Positions 1 through 7,635 of a stretch of DNA of 12,670 nucleotides are shown here, one piece after another. Within the stretch, counting starts at the first letter, position 1. Each line of letters opens with the position of its first letter. Made by a program: the position numbers and the translations under genes. Source of the stretch: CAZFAP01 sp964516325 (GTDB lineage Bacteria; Auribacterota; JABMQX01); assembly GCA_964516325.1 (NCBI GenBank), contig CAZFAP010000145.1, positions 1 to 12,670 of the forward strand, read 5' to 3'. The notes below the pieces were generated by a model. The model ran no database searches. It saw nothing but the letters and a program-made list of their open reading frames with translations, and was not told the origin of the DNA.

Positions 1-121
1 CTCCGGGAATAGTAACCTCCGGCCGTTGACTGGGAGTCTGCAAGGGGGGGACGGTGACACATCCGGTGAGGGATACGTAGACAAGCCAGAGGCCACACAT
101 TAAGCGGAGAGCCCTCTTCAT
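1..121 (-). CDS. Putative lipoprotein, N-terminal part (cut by window edge)
   Basis: The visible 40 codons encode a classic lipoprotein signal peptide: MKRALR, a hydrophobic stretch, then the lipobox LTGC with Cys at residue 21. The mature protein begins CVTVPPLQTPSQRPEV and would be lipid-anchored. The start is set by a strong GGAGG (127-131) five bases before the ATG. The rest lies to the left of the window, so family and function cannot be named. The short Pro-rich stretch after the Cys is typical of a linker. The export call is firm; nothing else is. Confidence 0.75.
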   Translation of the reverse strand, partial: MKRALRLMCGLWLVYVSLTGCVTVPPLQTPSQRPEVTIPG

Positions 122-436
122 TTTTTCCTCCGACTAACCACGGTTCATGTAGTTTCTTCATAGCGGCCTTGCGCCGCGCGCGTGTCGGCCTAACACGCCT
201 CGGTTCTTGCGTCTCAACTTTCGTATTCTGCCTGGCCGCGTAGCGGGCGCTGATGTGGAGGCCCGATCCACAGGCAGGCCTTGGCCGGCAAGGGCTTGCC
301 GAGCGCTCGCGGGTTTCTACCTCGGAACCGCCTCCTGCGTCCAGATATGAACCCGCGTCCTTCGCCTAACGTGGGCGTGAGTTTGGGCGCGCCCAGCGGC
401 CTAAGCTCCATGCCGCTGTTGGCATTGCCTTTCCTC
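122..436. other. Non-coding gap, no gene recognised
   Basis: About 315 bases separate the lipoprotein start from the end of the PUA-like gene. Open frames here have no credible ribosome site or family resemblance. GCCTAAC occurs at 188-194 and 364-370, which resembles half of an integron attC core, but no matching GTTRRRY partner was found within range. Only small GC-rich inverted repeats such as GGCAAG/CTTGCC near 290 were seen. Confidence 0.5.
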
Positions 437-805
437 TCAGATTCGGAACACCTCATTGGTCCAGGGATCATCCGGGGGAAACGGACCATGAATGGATGCG
501 TAGCACCCCCTGCTGGGAACCACTCTGTTGATCTCGCGTAGAACCCAGTCCACATACACCCGCTTGTCGTCTGGATCCACCTCCTTCACTATTCCGATCG
601 CTCGGATTTCGATGTTTGGGGAGCCCAGACCCAGCATGCGCTTGATCGCAATCCTGTCGCCTGCCTGAATCTGGTCGCGTCGCTTGGCTTGATCGGGTTG
701 ATCCTTGTCATCCCATCCCAGCAACCAGTATCCCCGTCCAAGGAATAGGTCGGATTGATCCTCGTGTCCGCCCCACATTGCGCCCACAACCCAGAATTGA
801 GGCAT
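437..805 (-). CDS. Small PUA/EVE-like domain protein
   Basis: A complete 122-residue protein begins MPQFWVVGAMWGG and ends WTNEVFRI. Its landmarks are an aromatic start (FWVVGAMWGG), GYWLLGW near residues 25-31, GDRIAIKRMLGLG near 49-61, IRAIGIVKEV, VYVDWV, and GCYASIHGPF near the end. This pattern resembles the PUA-like domains (EVE, McrB N-terminal type) that bind nucleic acid, often at modified bases. In larger proteins such a domain sits in front of a McrB-type AAA+ motor; here it stands alone. The start is an ATG with AAAGGA about ten bases upstream. The neighbouring DNA is full of gene relics, so this may be a passenger of a mobile or defence-type island. The domain assignment is by eye, and modified-base binding is inference. 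Confidence 0.6.
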   Translation of the reverse strand: MPQFWVVGAMWGGHEDQSDLFLGRGYWLLGWDDKDQPDQAKRRDQIQAGDRIAIKRMLGLGSPNIEIRAIGIVKEVDPDDKRVYVDWVLREINRVVPSRGCYASIHGPFPPDDPWTNEVFRI

Positions 806-893
806 TTTTGGTGTCCTTTCTTCTCTGATGCCTACGACGAACCTGAGCGGTTGCGAACGGCGAAGCCGTTTCGCAGTGCGACTCCGGCCACCG

Positions 894-1094
894 GTTGCGC
901 ATTTTCCATATATTCGCCGTCAGCCAGAGATTTCCGACGGCCACGATCTCGTCACATTCCCGGACCAGGTCGCTCACTCCACTTTCTTTCATCATACCCC
1001 TGGGAACAAGCAAGTCAAGCCCGTAAAGCGTTTCATGGGCCTCTTTGCAGGTAATAGAGCATTCCAAAATGAAATCCGCGCGGGTTGTGAGCAC
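894..1094 (-). pseudogene. Decayed four-helix-bundle (IVP/S23-type) protein, C-terminal half
   Basis: The reading frame contains ADFILECSITCKEAHETLY, then LDLLVPRGMMKESGVSDLV and RECDEIVAV. This matches the second half of the four-helix-bundle family first described from 23S rRNA intervening sequences (pattern: KEA.ETLYWL.LL......L..L..E.DEIVA). The usual N-terminal helices are missing. The frame upstream of the GTG at 1094 runs to a TAG at 1188-1190 without an ATG and without family resemblance. The sequence degrades after DEIVAV, and the frame then runs on into the PUA-like gene as a shadow. I take it as a 5'-truncated relic. A GTG-started short protein cannot be excluded. Confidence 0.45.
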
Positions 1095-1256
1095 TACGGG
1101 GCGAGGCTGAAGCCGGCATACAATCTTGGTTTTTTGTTCCTTGCCTGCCCCGCCGGGGCGTTTTTCAAGGCGTTTCCGTCCCCGGTTCTATCATAAGCAC
1201 CTGAATCTGTCCTAACATCCTGATTCTTGGTCACTTAAGCGGCTTTTAACACCAAC

Positions 1257-1524
1257 CAGTAGGTCTTTCATTCCTTCCAGTGAAGCTTTCATTCCGTCCA
1301 GTGAAGCTTTGACTCCTTCCAGTGAAGCCTTCATTCCGTCCAGTGAAGCCTTCATTCCGTCCAGCGAAGCGTTCATTCCGTCAGTGAAGCGTTCATTCCG
1401 TCCAGTGAACCGTTCATTCCACTCTGGATGCCGTTCACTGGGCATCGGAGCCCGTTCACTGAGCATCGGAGCCCGTTCGTTGGACATCGGAGCCCGTTCA
1501 CTGAAGCGTTCATTCCTTGAGTGA
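1257..1524. repeat. 21-bp tandem repeat array, two unit types
   Basis: About eight units of the form CAGTGAAGC.TTCATTCCGTC (1257-1420) are followed by about three units of CGTTCACTGAGCATCGGAGCC (roughly 1431-1500) and a partial return to the first type. Units differ by one to four bases. One unit near 1362-1381 has lost a base. Because 21 is a multiple of three, the array gives long open frames on both strands. Scattered GTTCACTCC copies continue to about 1600. Such arrays change length by slippage or unequal recombination. Confidence 0.85.
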
Positions 1525-1603
1525 AGGTTTGACAGCACAGTCGGACTGGGCCGCTCCGCAGCGGCCACCGTTCACTCCACAACGGGAACCGTTCACTCCA
1601 ACA

Positions 1604-1645
1604 TTGGGTATAGGTCATGGCGGTTTTCACGTCCCTGTGCCCCAT
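1604..1645 (-). pseudogene. Sliver of a tyrosine recombinase C-terminus
   Basis: Fourteen codons read MGHRDVKTAMTYTQ, matching the (L)(L/M)GHxDVKTTMIYTHV block of tyrosine recombinases and integron or phage integrases, including the second catalytic His and the nucleophile Tyr (codon 12, about 1610-1612). The codon just before it is TAG. No catalytic Arg-rich region is visible upstream, and downstream it runs straight into the repeat array. It is far too short to function. The match is short and could be fortuitous, but the spacing of GH, DV, T and Y is exact. Confidence 0.45.
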
Positions 1646-1777
1646 CTATTTAAGGTTCGGAGTAGTAAGCCAGAAGAAAAAGTGCTCGACAGAGGTGCCG
1701 TCCGTTGGAGGTTGAAGTTCAGCAAGTGTCAGGGCTCGTTGGTCGCGACACCGCGTTAGGCTGTGTAGCTCACGAGA

Positions 1778-2359
1778 CTACATCGCAAGGAACGCCATGA
1801 GGTCCTGGTCGGAAAGCAGTTTCTGCAACACCTCCGATACTACTTCGTTAATAAGGCGGTCATTTGTTTTCGCACCGGGAACGAAGACCACGCGCTTCTC
1901 ATTTTCAACACGGTAAAAATTCTCGTACACTTTGTCGCTGTTCGCGGCCACCGCTTTCAAGGCCGCGCTCGTATGAACTCCGCCAGTCCAGAAGCCGGTG
2001 GAAGTGTAATACTTGATCAGACGGACTTCGACCTTCAACCTTCGTGGGAAATTCTCCTCATAGGCTACCGAGTTAAAGCCCTTTTTCTTCAGGCCTTCCA
2101 CGAGTTGCTCGTAAATTATCCCCGCCACATCTTGATCCGTCGTAATCTGGGCCCCTGTCATAAGAGCGCTGCCTCGGCGACCGAGCGCCCTGTCCGGACG
2201 CTCGTCAACGACCTTGACCGCAAGCTCTACATCATTGCCTACGTTGGCCTCCGCAACAGTCACTACCGGTCGCAGTGTCACCTGCTGTGGCGTGAAGACG
2301 CAGCCGCAAAGAAATGACAGCATCACCGCCAGGAAGAAAAGATGCCTCATTAGTTTCAT
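1778..2359 (-). CDS. YajG-like lipoprotein
   Basis: The 193-residue product has a signal peptide (MKLMRHLFFLAVMLSFLCGC) with lipobox FLCGC, so Cys20 would be lipidated. After TPQQVTLRP it continues with VGNDVELAVKVVDERPDRALGRRG, then ITTDQDVAGIIYEQLVEGLKKKGF, then beta-rich sequence (LKVEVRLIKYYTS). This layout, with a VxDxRxDxxLG-type motif followed by a helix and GF/GY, matches the YajG family of outer-membrane-associated lipoproteins of unknown role, and the length is normal. The ATG is preceded by GAAGGGGGG. An internal ATG nine bases in is possible but less well placed. It stands alone, with no operon partner in the window. Confidence 0.75.
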   Translation of the reverse strand: MKLMRHLFFLAVMLSFLCGCVFTPQQVTLRPVVTVAEANVGNDVELAVKVVDERPDRALGRRGSALMTGAQITTDQDVAGIIYEQLVEGLKKKGFNSVAYEENFPRRLKVEVRLIKYYTSTGFWTGGVHTSAALKAVAANSDKVYENFYRVENEKRVVFVPGAKTNDRLINEVVSEVLQKLLSDQDLMAFLAM

Positions 2360-2619
2360 CGTTGGCCCCCCTTCTGAGACGATGGATGGATATTGAATGG
2401 TTGGCAGGCTCGTGAGTGCTCCTGCCGATTGAATCTTCCCAACTTTTCAGTGCGAGCAACAAATTCTTTATGGTGTCCCTATAGCTTCTTTCCTTCTGTG
2501 TATCGTAGCCTTCGCTTTTCGTCCCCGGCACCCGCAGAACCCCATCAGGAGACTCCTGGCGCGAGTGTATGGTTCCTGTGCTGGCTGTGTCAATCTCTTT
2601 TTGAGCGATGCTTGGGTGA

Positions 2620-2817
2620 AGCGGCCACATGGTATCCATGCTGGATGCGTGTGCCGAGCGCGATGAGTCGGAGTACGAGGTTTGGTCGTACAAGGAACTG
2701 CCAACGCAGTTTTGGTCGAGCGAGGGGACAGTGCCGTCGCAGGGCAATACGACGACCTGGACCGACCCAGCGAAGCCTGTCAGGATGAAGTCGTACAGAA
2801 TCGGGCTGGAGTTCTGA
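2620..2817 (+). pseudogene. Decayed C-terminal module of a secreted protein
   Basis: This frame reads SEYEVWSYKELPTQFW, then EGTVPSQGNTTTWTD, then RMKSYRIGLEF and a stop. It aligns without gaps over about 45 residues with the end of the large beta-helix protein at 3230-6841 (IYTIESCANLDTGVWTLEASVPS, TTWT, KFYRVVV). Stops at 2617 and 2602 cut the frame just upstream, and no secreted N-terminus or beta-helix is readable in any frame between 2360 and 2620. It therefore looks like the surviving tail of a lost paralogue. A short free-standing protein starting at 2629 is unlikely because it has no export signal or ribosome site. Confidence 0.6.
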
Positions 2818-3229
2818 AGGCGCTCGCCATCCGGCGCCATCTCCTCCGCGGAACTCAGGGCAACGAGCTCGCAGCGAAACGCCATTTCCATTGAGCCGGC
2901 TCCGAAGGGCACTCGCAAGACTCACCTCCGGAGTCACACGACCGACCCAATCGCTCCCACTACCTACCGCCCCAGCTATTCGGGAATCAGCCGCAGGAGG
3001 ACCAGGGCGTCGGATCAGCATGCCCGAGGAATGCCGCGGGACAGACAGGGATAGGAGCTGTGAAGCAGCTCACGATGTCGGCGGGGAGGGTTTGTGAACG
3101 CCGGGTTCGAAATCAGGCTTCGGCGCCTCAAAGAATTCCCTTGCATCCGCCCACATCGGGTGGTAAACATTTCATTAGCCCAGCAGACAATGGAGGTACC
3201 AGCTCAGATATGTCCTTGGGGAGGGAATC
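2818..3229. other. Non-coding gap upstream of the beta-helix gene
   Basis: About 410 bases separate the decayed tail from the large gene. No frame has a convincing start or family resemblance, and no clear promoter hexamers stand out. The last bases carry the ribosome site GGGAGGG just before the ATG at 3230. Confidence 0.5.
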
Positions 3230-6200
3230 ATGGCATCGCCGAGACCTGTCTTCGCTGCTCTGGCGGTTCTGTCTTGTCTTCTTTGCGCCCAGCCGACATT
3301 AGCGACTACCTGGTACGTGAATGATTCCGTGCCGTCTTCTGGCGACGGCACAGCATGGGAAGCCGCCTTCAAAACCATCCAAGAGGGCATAAATGCCTCA
3401 TCCGACGGCGACACCGTAATCGTGGCCGAAGGAACGTACAAAGAGAATATCGGGTTTCGCGGCAAGAACATCGTGCTTCGGAGCAGGGGAGAACTTGGCG
3501 GAACTGCCATCTGCAACACTATCATTGACGGCGGTGGGTCCGGTCCTGTAGTCACCTTTTCTGGAACGGAGGATGAGAGCTGCGTCCTTTGTGGCCTTAC
3601 GATCCAGAATGGGCACTCTCAGGAGGGCGGTGGCATCTGCGGCGGCACCAGCCAGAACCGAAGCCGCGCGACGGTCCGGAACAATGTGATCGTGAACAAC
3701 TCTGCGCGCTTTGGCGGGGGAATCGCCCACTGCGATGGCTTGATCGAGAACAATACCATACGGGGGAATTCGGCGGAACTCCGGGGTGGGGGAGTATATG
3801 ACTGCGATAGGACGGTCCAGAACTGCATCATTTGGGGGAACACCAGCCCAGAGTACCCTCAGGTATGCACGCCGAGGGTTCCAACATACTCCTGCATCGA
3901 GCATTGGCGCCGCGGAGGGAAGGGGAACATAGAGTACCCCCCCTACTTTGTAGGTTCGGGCATTGGCGCTCATCGCTTGCGGAGCCGGTCCCCGTGCATA
4001 GATGCGGGCGACCCGTCCTCCGATTTCTCGAGAGAGCCGCTGCCAAATGGCGGAAGAGTGGACATGGGGGCTTTTGGCAATACACTTGAGGCAACCCCGG
4101 CTTCGCCGGATAGTGATGGGGACGGTCTTCCGGATGATTGGGAAACAGAATTCTTCGGTGATCTGTCGCCGGGGCCGGGCGATGATACAGACGGCGACGG
4201 ACGGCCCAACTTGCAGGAGTACCACCATGGTACGAATCCTATGCAGCTAACAAAGTTGTATGTTGATGCATCTGTCGCTGCCTCCGGCGATGGGAAGTCT
4301 TGGGCGACCGCTTTCAAGACAATTCAGGAGGCCGTCAGAGCTGCCCCCAGGACGGACGGCGCGATTGTCGTCGCCATAGGGATGTATGCGGGGACTGTTG
4401 ATTTCCTTGGGAAGAATATCGCTTTGGTCAGCACCGATCCTCTGAACCCTACTGTGGCGGCCGGGACAATAATTGACGGAGGGAAAGCGAGCCCGGCGGT
4501 GGCCTTCGGCGGGACCGAGGACGAGACTTGCATCCTGTCGGGATTCACCATCCAGAATGGGGCAGCGAGGTACGGCGGGGGGATCGCGGGAAATGGAACC
4601 GGCGCCCTAATCCAAAACAACGTCATCAAGGCAAACCACGCTGAGTACGGCGGCGGGGTCTCCGGATGCAGCGGTACGATCCGGAACAACGTCATCACTT
4701 CCAACGCGGCCGACTACGGCGGCGGCGGGATAGCCGGCGGCGGTTTGATATTGGGCAACATGATTGCGGACAACGTCGCCGCCTGGGGCGGCGGGATTGC
4801 GGGCGGAGGGACTATTCGCGGCAATATCATCAAAAGGAACCTTGCCGGAGGCCGGACTGAATCCGTGGGGTGGCCACCCCAGTTCTACTATTGGGACGCA
4901 GAGGGTGGCGGGGTGGGTGGATGCGACGGTCTGATCGAGAACAATGTGATCGTGGGGAACGTTGCGGAGCCGCATGCTTGGGGCGTTTCGGCACGCGGGC
5001 CGGGGTTGTACGAATGTGGGGGCACGATCCAAAACAACCTTCTTGTCGGAAATGCTGGCAGCGCGTTGCGGGAGTGCCACGGCACGATTCAGAACAACAC
5101 GATCGTCCTCAACGCGGGGTGCGGCATTTACAATTGCCACGGGACAGTCCGCAACTGCATTATCTGGGACAATGGCGCTCCCGGTGCAAGCCAGATAGAT
5201 TCCCTCATTCAACCAACGTACTGCTACGTCCAGAACTGGACGGGGGGTGGCGAGGGCAACATCTCCGGGTACCCAGGATTCGTCGATCCGGACGGTCCAG
5301 ACGACAACCTTCAAACATACGAAGACAACAACTACCGTCTTCGTGCGGATTCGCCGTGCATAGACGCAGGGATCAATTTCTATTGGTTCGCCTGGCCGCA
5401 AGACGACCTCGATGGAAATTGCCGTTTAGCCGGTGACCGGGTAGACATCGGATGCTATGAGTATGGTTCATCACTGGACTCAGACGGCGATCTGCTTCCT
5501 GATGAACGCGAGTCGGCAATCGGAACTGACCCCAACCGTGAAGACACCGACAACGATGGCCTCCGAGACGGACTGGAAGTCCTTCGACGAAGCAACCCCG
5601 TCGCTCGCACGGCTCCGACCGTCATCCAAGTTCCCTCAAACGTGCGGACGATCCAGGCAGCGCTTTGCCTCGCTGGAAATGGAGACGAGCTTGTCGTGTC
5701 CCCTGGAATCTATCACGAAAACCTCCACTTCTGCGGCCCGGACATGGTCCTCCGAAGCACTAATCCTGAGAATCCCGACATGGTTGCGAGCACTGTTATT
5801 GACGGAAACGAGCAAGGACCGGTCGTATGGTTCACGGGAGACGAGAGCGACGCATGTGTTCTCCGCGGCTTCACGATCCGCAACGGTAAGACAACAAACG
5901 GCGGAGGCGTCTGCGGTGGGATGCCGAATCATCGCACTCACGCCGCCATCGAGAATAACGTGATCACCCAGAACTATGTCAGCGGGGTGGACCTTCCCCG
6001 AGGCGCGGGGGGCGGGATAGCGTTTTGCGATGGCACAATCCGCAATAATACCGTCTCGCACAACACAGGTCTTTGGGACGGCGGTGGGATCGCCTACTGC
6101 GACGGCAACATTCTCAATAACTTGATAGTAGGGAACTACGGCTCGGACGGCGGGGGGATCGCCTACTCTCACGGGACTATTGCGAACAATACAATCTGTG

Positions 6201-6841
6201 ACAACGAGGCTTACCTGCATGGCGGAGGGCTCTACTGGTGCTATGGCGCCATGCTAAACAACATCATCGCCCTGAACCAGGTTTTGGATACGAGCAGTTG
6301 GGCTCGCGGCGCCGGGCTTTCCTCGTGCCGCGGCACGATACGCAACTCCCTAATATGGGGAAACAAAGCCCCTGAGGATTCCCAGGTTTACGATTCGTAC
6401 ACGTTGGATTCCACCATTTTGGAAGACCCACTGTTCATTGACGCCGACGGTCCGGACGATGACGCAAAGACCTATGAAGACAACGACTATCGGCTTGCCC
6501 CAAATTCGCCAGGCGCCGACGCCGGAATTAGCCAAAGGTGGATGTGGAGCGCAGTTGATCTTGACGGGAATCCTCGTGTCTGGCGTGCCGCCGTGGACAT
6601 AGGAGCGTATGAATCTGGTTCCTTCCTCTTCAGGGTGCTGGGGATTGCGGTAACAGAAGGGAAGACCACGCTTACTTGGGCCAGCCGCCCCGGACACATT
6701 TACACGATCGAGTCGTGCGCGAATTTGGACACCGGGGTATGGACTTTGGAGGCGAGCGTCCCTTCCCTGGGCGGATCAACGACTTGGACGGGGGACGAAA
6801 CCAGCGCATCCGCCAAATTCTACAGAGTCGTGGTGAAGTAA
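3230..6841 (+). CDS. Large exported right-handed beta-helix protein (three modules)
   Basis: The 1203-residue product starts with a signal peptide (MASPRPVFAALAVLSCLLC, likely cut after PTLA near 25). Three parallel-beta-helix modules follow, near 27-280, 343-745 and 798-1130. Modules 1 and 2 open with YV(N/D)xSVxxSGDGxxW and FKTIQE; all three contain xxTIIDG/STVIDG, a GFTIxNG line, stacks of GGG[IV]xxCxG[TL]IxNNxI coils, and end in a choice-of-anchor-Q-like SPCIDAG...VDIGxYE. Calcium-type DSDGDGLPD/DTDNDGL linkers (thrombospondin type 3-like) sit near 294-335 and 750-790. The last ~70 residues form a beta-rich end module (YTIESC...TTWT...FYRV) typical of PVC-type surface proteins. No LPXTG or PEP-CTERM tail is present. 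GGGAGGG lies five to eight bases before the ATG. Likely cell-surface or extracellular; enzymatic (polysaccharide lyase-like) or adhesive role cannot be told apart. Confidence 0.85.
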   Translation: MASPRPVFAALAVLSCLLCAQPTLATTWYVNDSVPSSGDGTAWEAAFKTIQEGINASSDGDTVIVAEGTYKENIGFRGKNIVLRSRGELGGTAICNTIIDGGGSGPVVTFSGTEDESCVLCGLTIQNGHSQEGGGICGGTSQNRSRATVRNNVIVNNSARFGGGIAHCDGLIENNTIRGNSAELRGGGVYDCDRTVQNCIIWGNTSPEYPQVCTPRVPTYSCIEHWRRGGKGNIEYPPYFVGSGIGAHRLRSRSPCIDAGDPSSDFSREPLPNGGRVDMGAFGNTLEATPASPDSDGDGLPDDWETEFFGDLSPGPGDDTDGDGRPNLQEYHHGTNPMQLTKLYVDASVAASGDGKSWATAFKTIQEAVRAAPRTDGAIVVAIGMYAGTVDFLGKNIALVSTDPLNPTVAAGTIIDGGKASPAVAFGGTEDETCILSGFTIQNGAARYGGGIAGNGTGALIQNNVIKANHAEYGGGVSGCSGTIRNNVITSNAADYGGGGIAGGGLILGNMIADNVAAWGGGIAGGGTIRGNIIKRNLAGGRTESVGWPPQFYYWDAEGGGVGGCDGLIENNVIVGNVAEPHAWGVSARGPGLYECGGTIQNNLLVGNAGSALRECHGTIQNNTIVLNAGCGIYNCHGTVRNCIIWDNGAPGASQIDSLIQPTYCYVQNWTGGGEGNISGYPGFVDPDGPDDNLQTYEDNNYRLRADSPCIDAGINFYWFAWPQDDLDGNCRLAGDRVDIGCYEYGSSLDSDGDLLPDERESAIGTDPNREDTDNDGLRDGLEVLRRSNPVARTAPTVIQVPSNVRTIQAALCLAGNGDELVVSPGIYHENLHFCGPDMVLRSTNPENPDMVASTVIDGNEQGPVVWFTGDESDACVLRGFTIRNGKTTNGGGVCGGMPNHRTHAAIENNVITQNYVSGVDLPRGAGGGIAFCDGTIRNNTVSHNTGLWDGGGIAYCDGNILNNLIVGNYGSDGGGIAYSHGTIANNTICDNEAYLHGGGLYWCYGAMLNNIIALNQVLDTSSWARGAGLSSCRGTIRNSLIWGNKAPEDSQVYDSYTLDSTILEDPLFIDADGPDDDAKTYEDNDYRLAPNSPGADAGISQRWMWSAVDLDGNPRVWRAAVDIGAYESGSFLFRVLGIAVTEGKTTLTWASRPGHIYTIESCANLDTGVWTLEASVPSLGGSTTWTGDETSASAKFYRVVVK

Positions 6842-7081
6842 TGGTGTCCGCCGGTCGTTCTTCAAACCCGGTCGTGAGTCGGGCGACGCGTACTCAGGAG
6901 GTGCGCCGAATGCCAACCGTAAGGAGCCTGGCACACTGACGCCGGGGGTCCCGGACCCGAGGCTTGCCTGTCCGCCGGGGTTTGACCGAAGGATGACGGG
7001 GCAAAATCCATTGGATAGGCGGAGAGCCTCTCGCGGCGGGTAGGATTGCTGGTAGGAAAGTACGGGGGCCTCGAGCAGGAA

Positions 7082-7540
7082 TCAGGGTAAGCAATGTCCT
7101 TTGGCGGCGCCGAGGCTGCACAGAGGGTCAGCCCCAACATTGCCGTAGGTGTACTTTCCATCACCGGGGCAAGAGGGCTCCCCACTCTTCAGCAAGCCAT
7201 TGACCTCAGCCTCGTCCACGGCATCACCTTGTGCTTTGTGGTACATCAGAGCCCACTGCTCCTTTGCCCCCTCGATCATCCGCAGGTTGTCAACACAGAG
7301 GTTCTTCTGAGCATCGGCTCGAGCTTTCACGAAGGTTGGAATTGCAAGCGTAGCGAGAAGGCCGATGATGAGAACCACAATCATTATCTCAACCAAGGTG
7401 AAGCCAAGGGGTACTGCACCGACCCAATCCCGGCGTCCGCCGAAAGCCAACGTACCGTCTTTCTTCCGGCGAACGGCTCGCCTGCCCAACGGCGCCGTCG
7501 CTCCGTTGCCACACAGGGAATGCCTTCTTTGCGTCGCCAT
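7082..7540 (-). CDS. Type IV pilin-like protein with long leader
   Basis: The product is 152 residues. A prepilin peptidase site, VPLG/FTLVEIMIVV with Glu at mature position 5, is followed by a hydrophobic helix to ATLAIPTFVKARADAQKN and a small Cys-containing globular part (NLCVDNLRMIEGAKEQWAL, PSCPGDGKYTYGNVGADPLC). The leader is 46 residues, far longer than the usual 6-20. The ATG at 7540 has a purine-rich GGACGGGGGTG at a good distance, which supports this start; an in-frame TTG would give a leader of about 16 but has a poorer site. The mature part is a close paralogue of the pilin at 7703-8029. It could be a minor pilin or pseudopilin. It lies beyond the terminator of the first pilin, so it likely depends on its own promoter or on read-through. 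Confidence 0.8.
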   Translation of the reverse strand: MATQRRHSLCGNGATAPLGRRAVRRKKDGTLAFGGRRDWVGAVPLGFTLVEIMIVVLIIGLLATLAIPTFVKARADAQKNLCVDNLRMIEGAKEQWALMYHKAQGDAVDEAEVNGLLKSGEPSCPGDGKYTYGNVGADPLCSLGAAKGHCLP

Positions 7541-7579
7541 AGTTTCACCCCCGTCCTGTGGTTGCGTGGATTAAACCTG

Positions 7580-7597
7580 CTCAGGGGATGCCCTGAG
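7580..7597 (-). other. Hairpin in the leader of the second pilin gene
   Basis: A perfect 7-bp stem (CTCAGGG/CCCTGAG) with a 4-base loop lies about 40 bases upstream of the ATG at 7540. There is no T-run after it on the minus strand. Bases 7589-7598 could instead pair perfectly over 10 bp with 7671-7680, beyond the terminator. Confidence 0.4.
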
Positions 7598-7635
7598 GCG
7601 GAACTCGTAACTTTCCCACGGCGTCAAAGCCGCGT

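Larger units (their letters stand above)
1212..1645 (-). pseudogene. Heptad-repeat ORF broken by a one-base deletion
   Basis: Two overlapping minus-strand frames (1645 to 1373 and 1568 to 1212) join into one 144-codon frame if a single base is restored near 1381, where one 21-bp repeat unit is 20 bp long. The repaired product runs from MGHRDVKTAMTYTQ through degenerate GLRC.VN heptads to about seven GMKASLD/GMNASLD heptads and ends RLSDQESGC. Leu and Met/Val fall three and four residues apart, the a/d pattern of a coiled coil. No ribosome site was found and an in-frame TAG precedes the ATG. The array leaves several frames open, so coding is doubtful. It could equally be a non-coding minisatellite. 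Confidence 0.35.

Noticed and set aside
1139..1170. Plus-strand terminator-like hairpin GCCCC-GCC-GGGGC followed by GTTTTT
   Set aside because: The stem is only 5 bp and no plus-strand gene lies upstream of it, so it has nothing to terminate.
188..1760. Integron attC sites suggested by GCCTAAC (188, 364) and GTTAGGC (about 1754)
   Set aside because: No RYYYAAC/GTTRRRY pair occurs at a suitable distance with the internal symmetry needed, so these are isolated 7-mers.
2232..3021. Long minus-strand open frames across 2232-2918 and 2590-3021
   Set aside because: They overlap the real lipoprotein or the decayed end module, have low-complexity composition and no ribosome site or family resemblance.
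3398..4228. Minus-strand open frames inside the beta-helix gene
   Set aside because: They arise from the repetitive Gly/Asn codons of the real gene and show no independent features.
6842..7081. Terminator between the convergent beta-helix and pilin genes
   Set aside because: Only a 5-bp CCGGG/CCCGG palindrome with no T-run was found.
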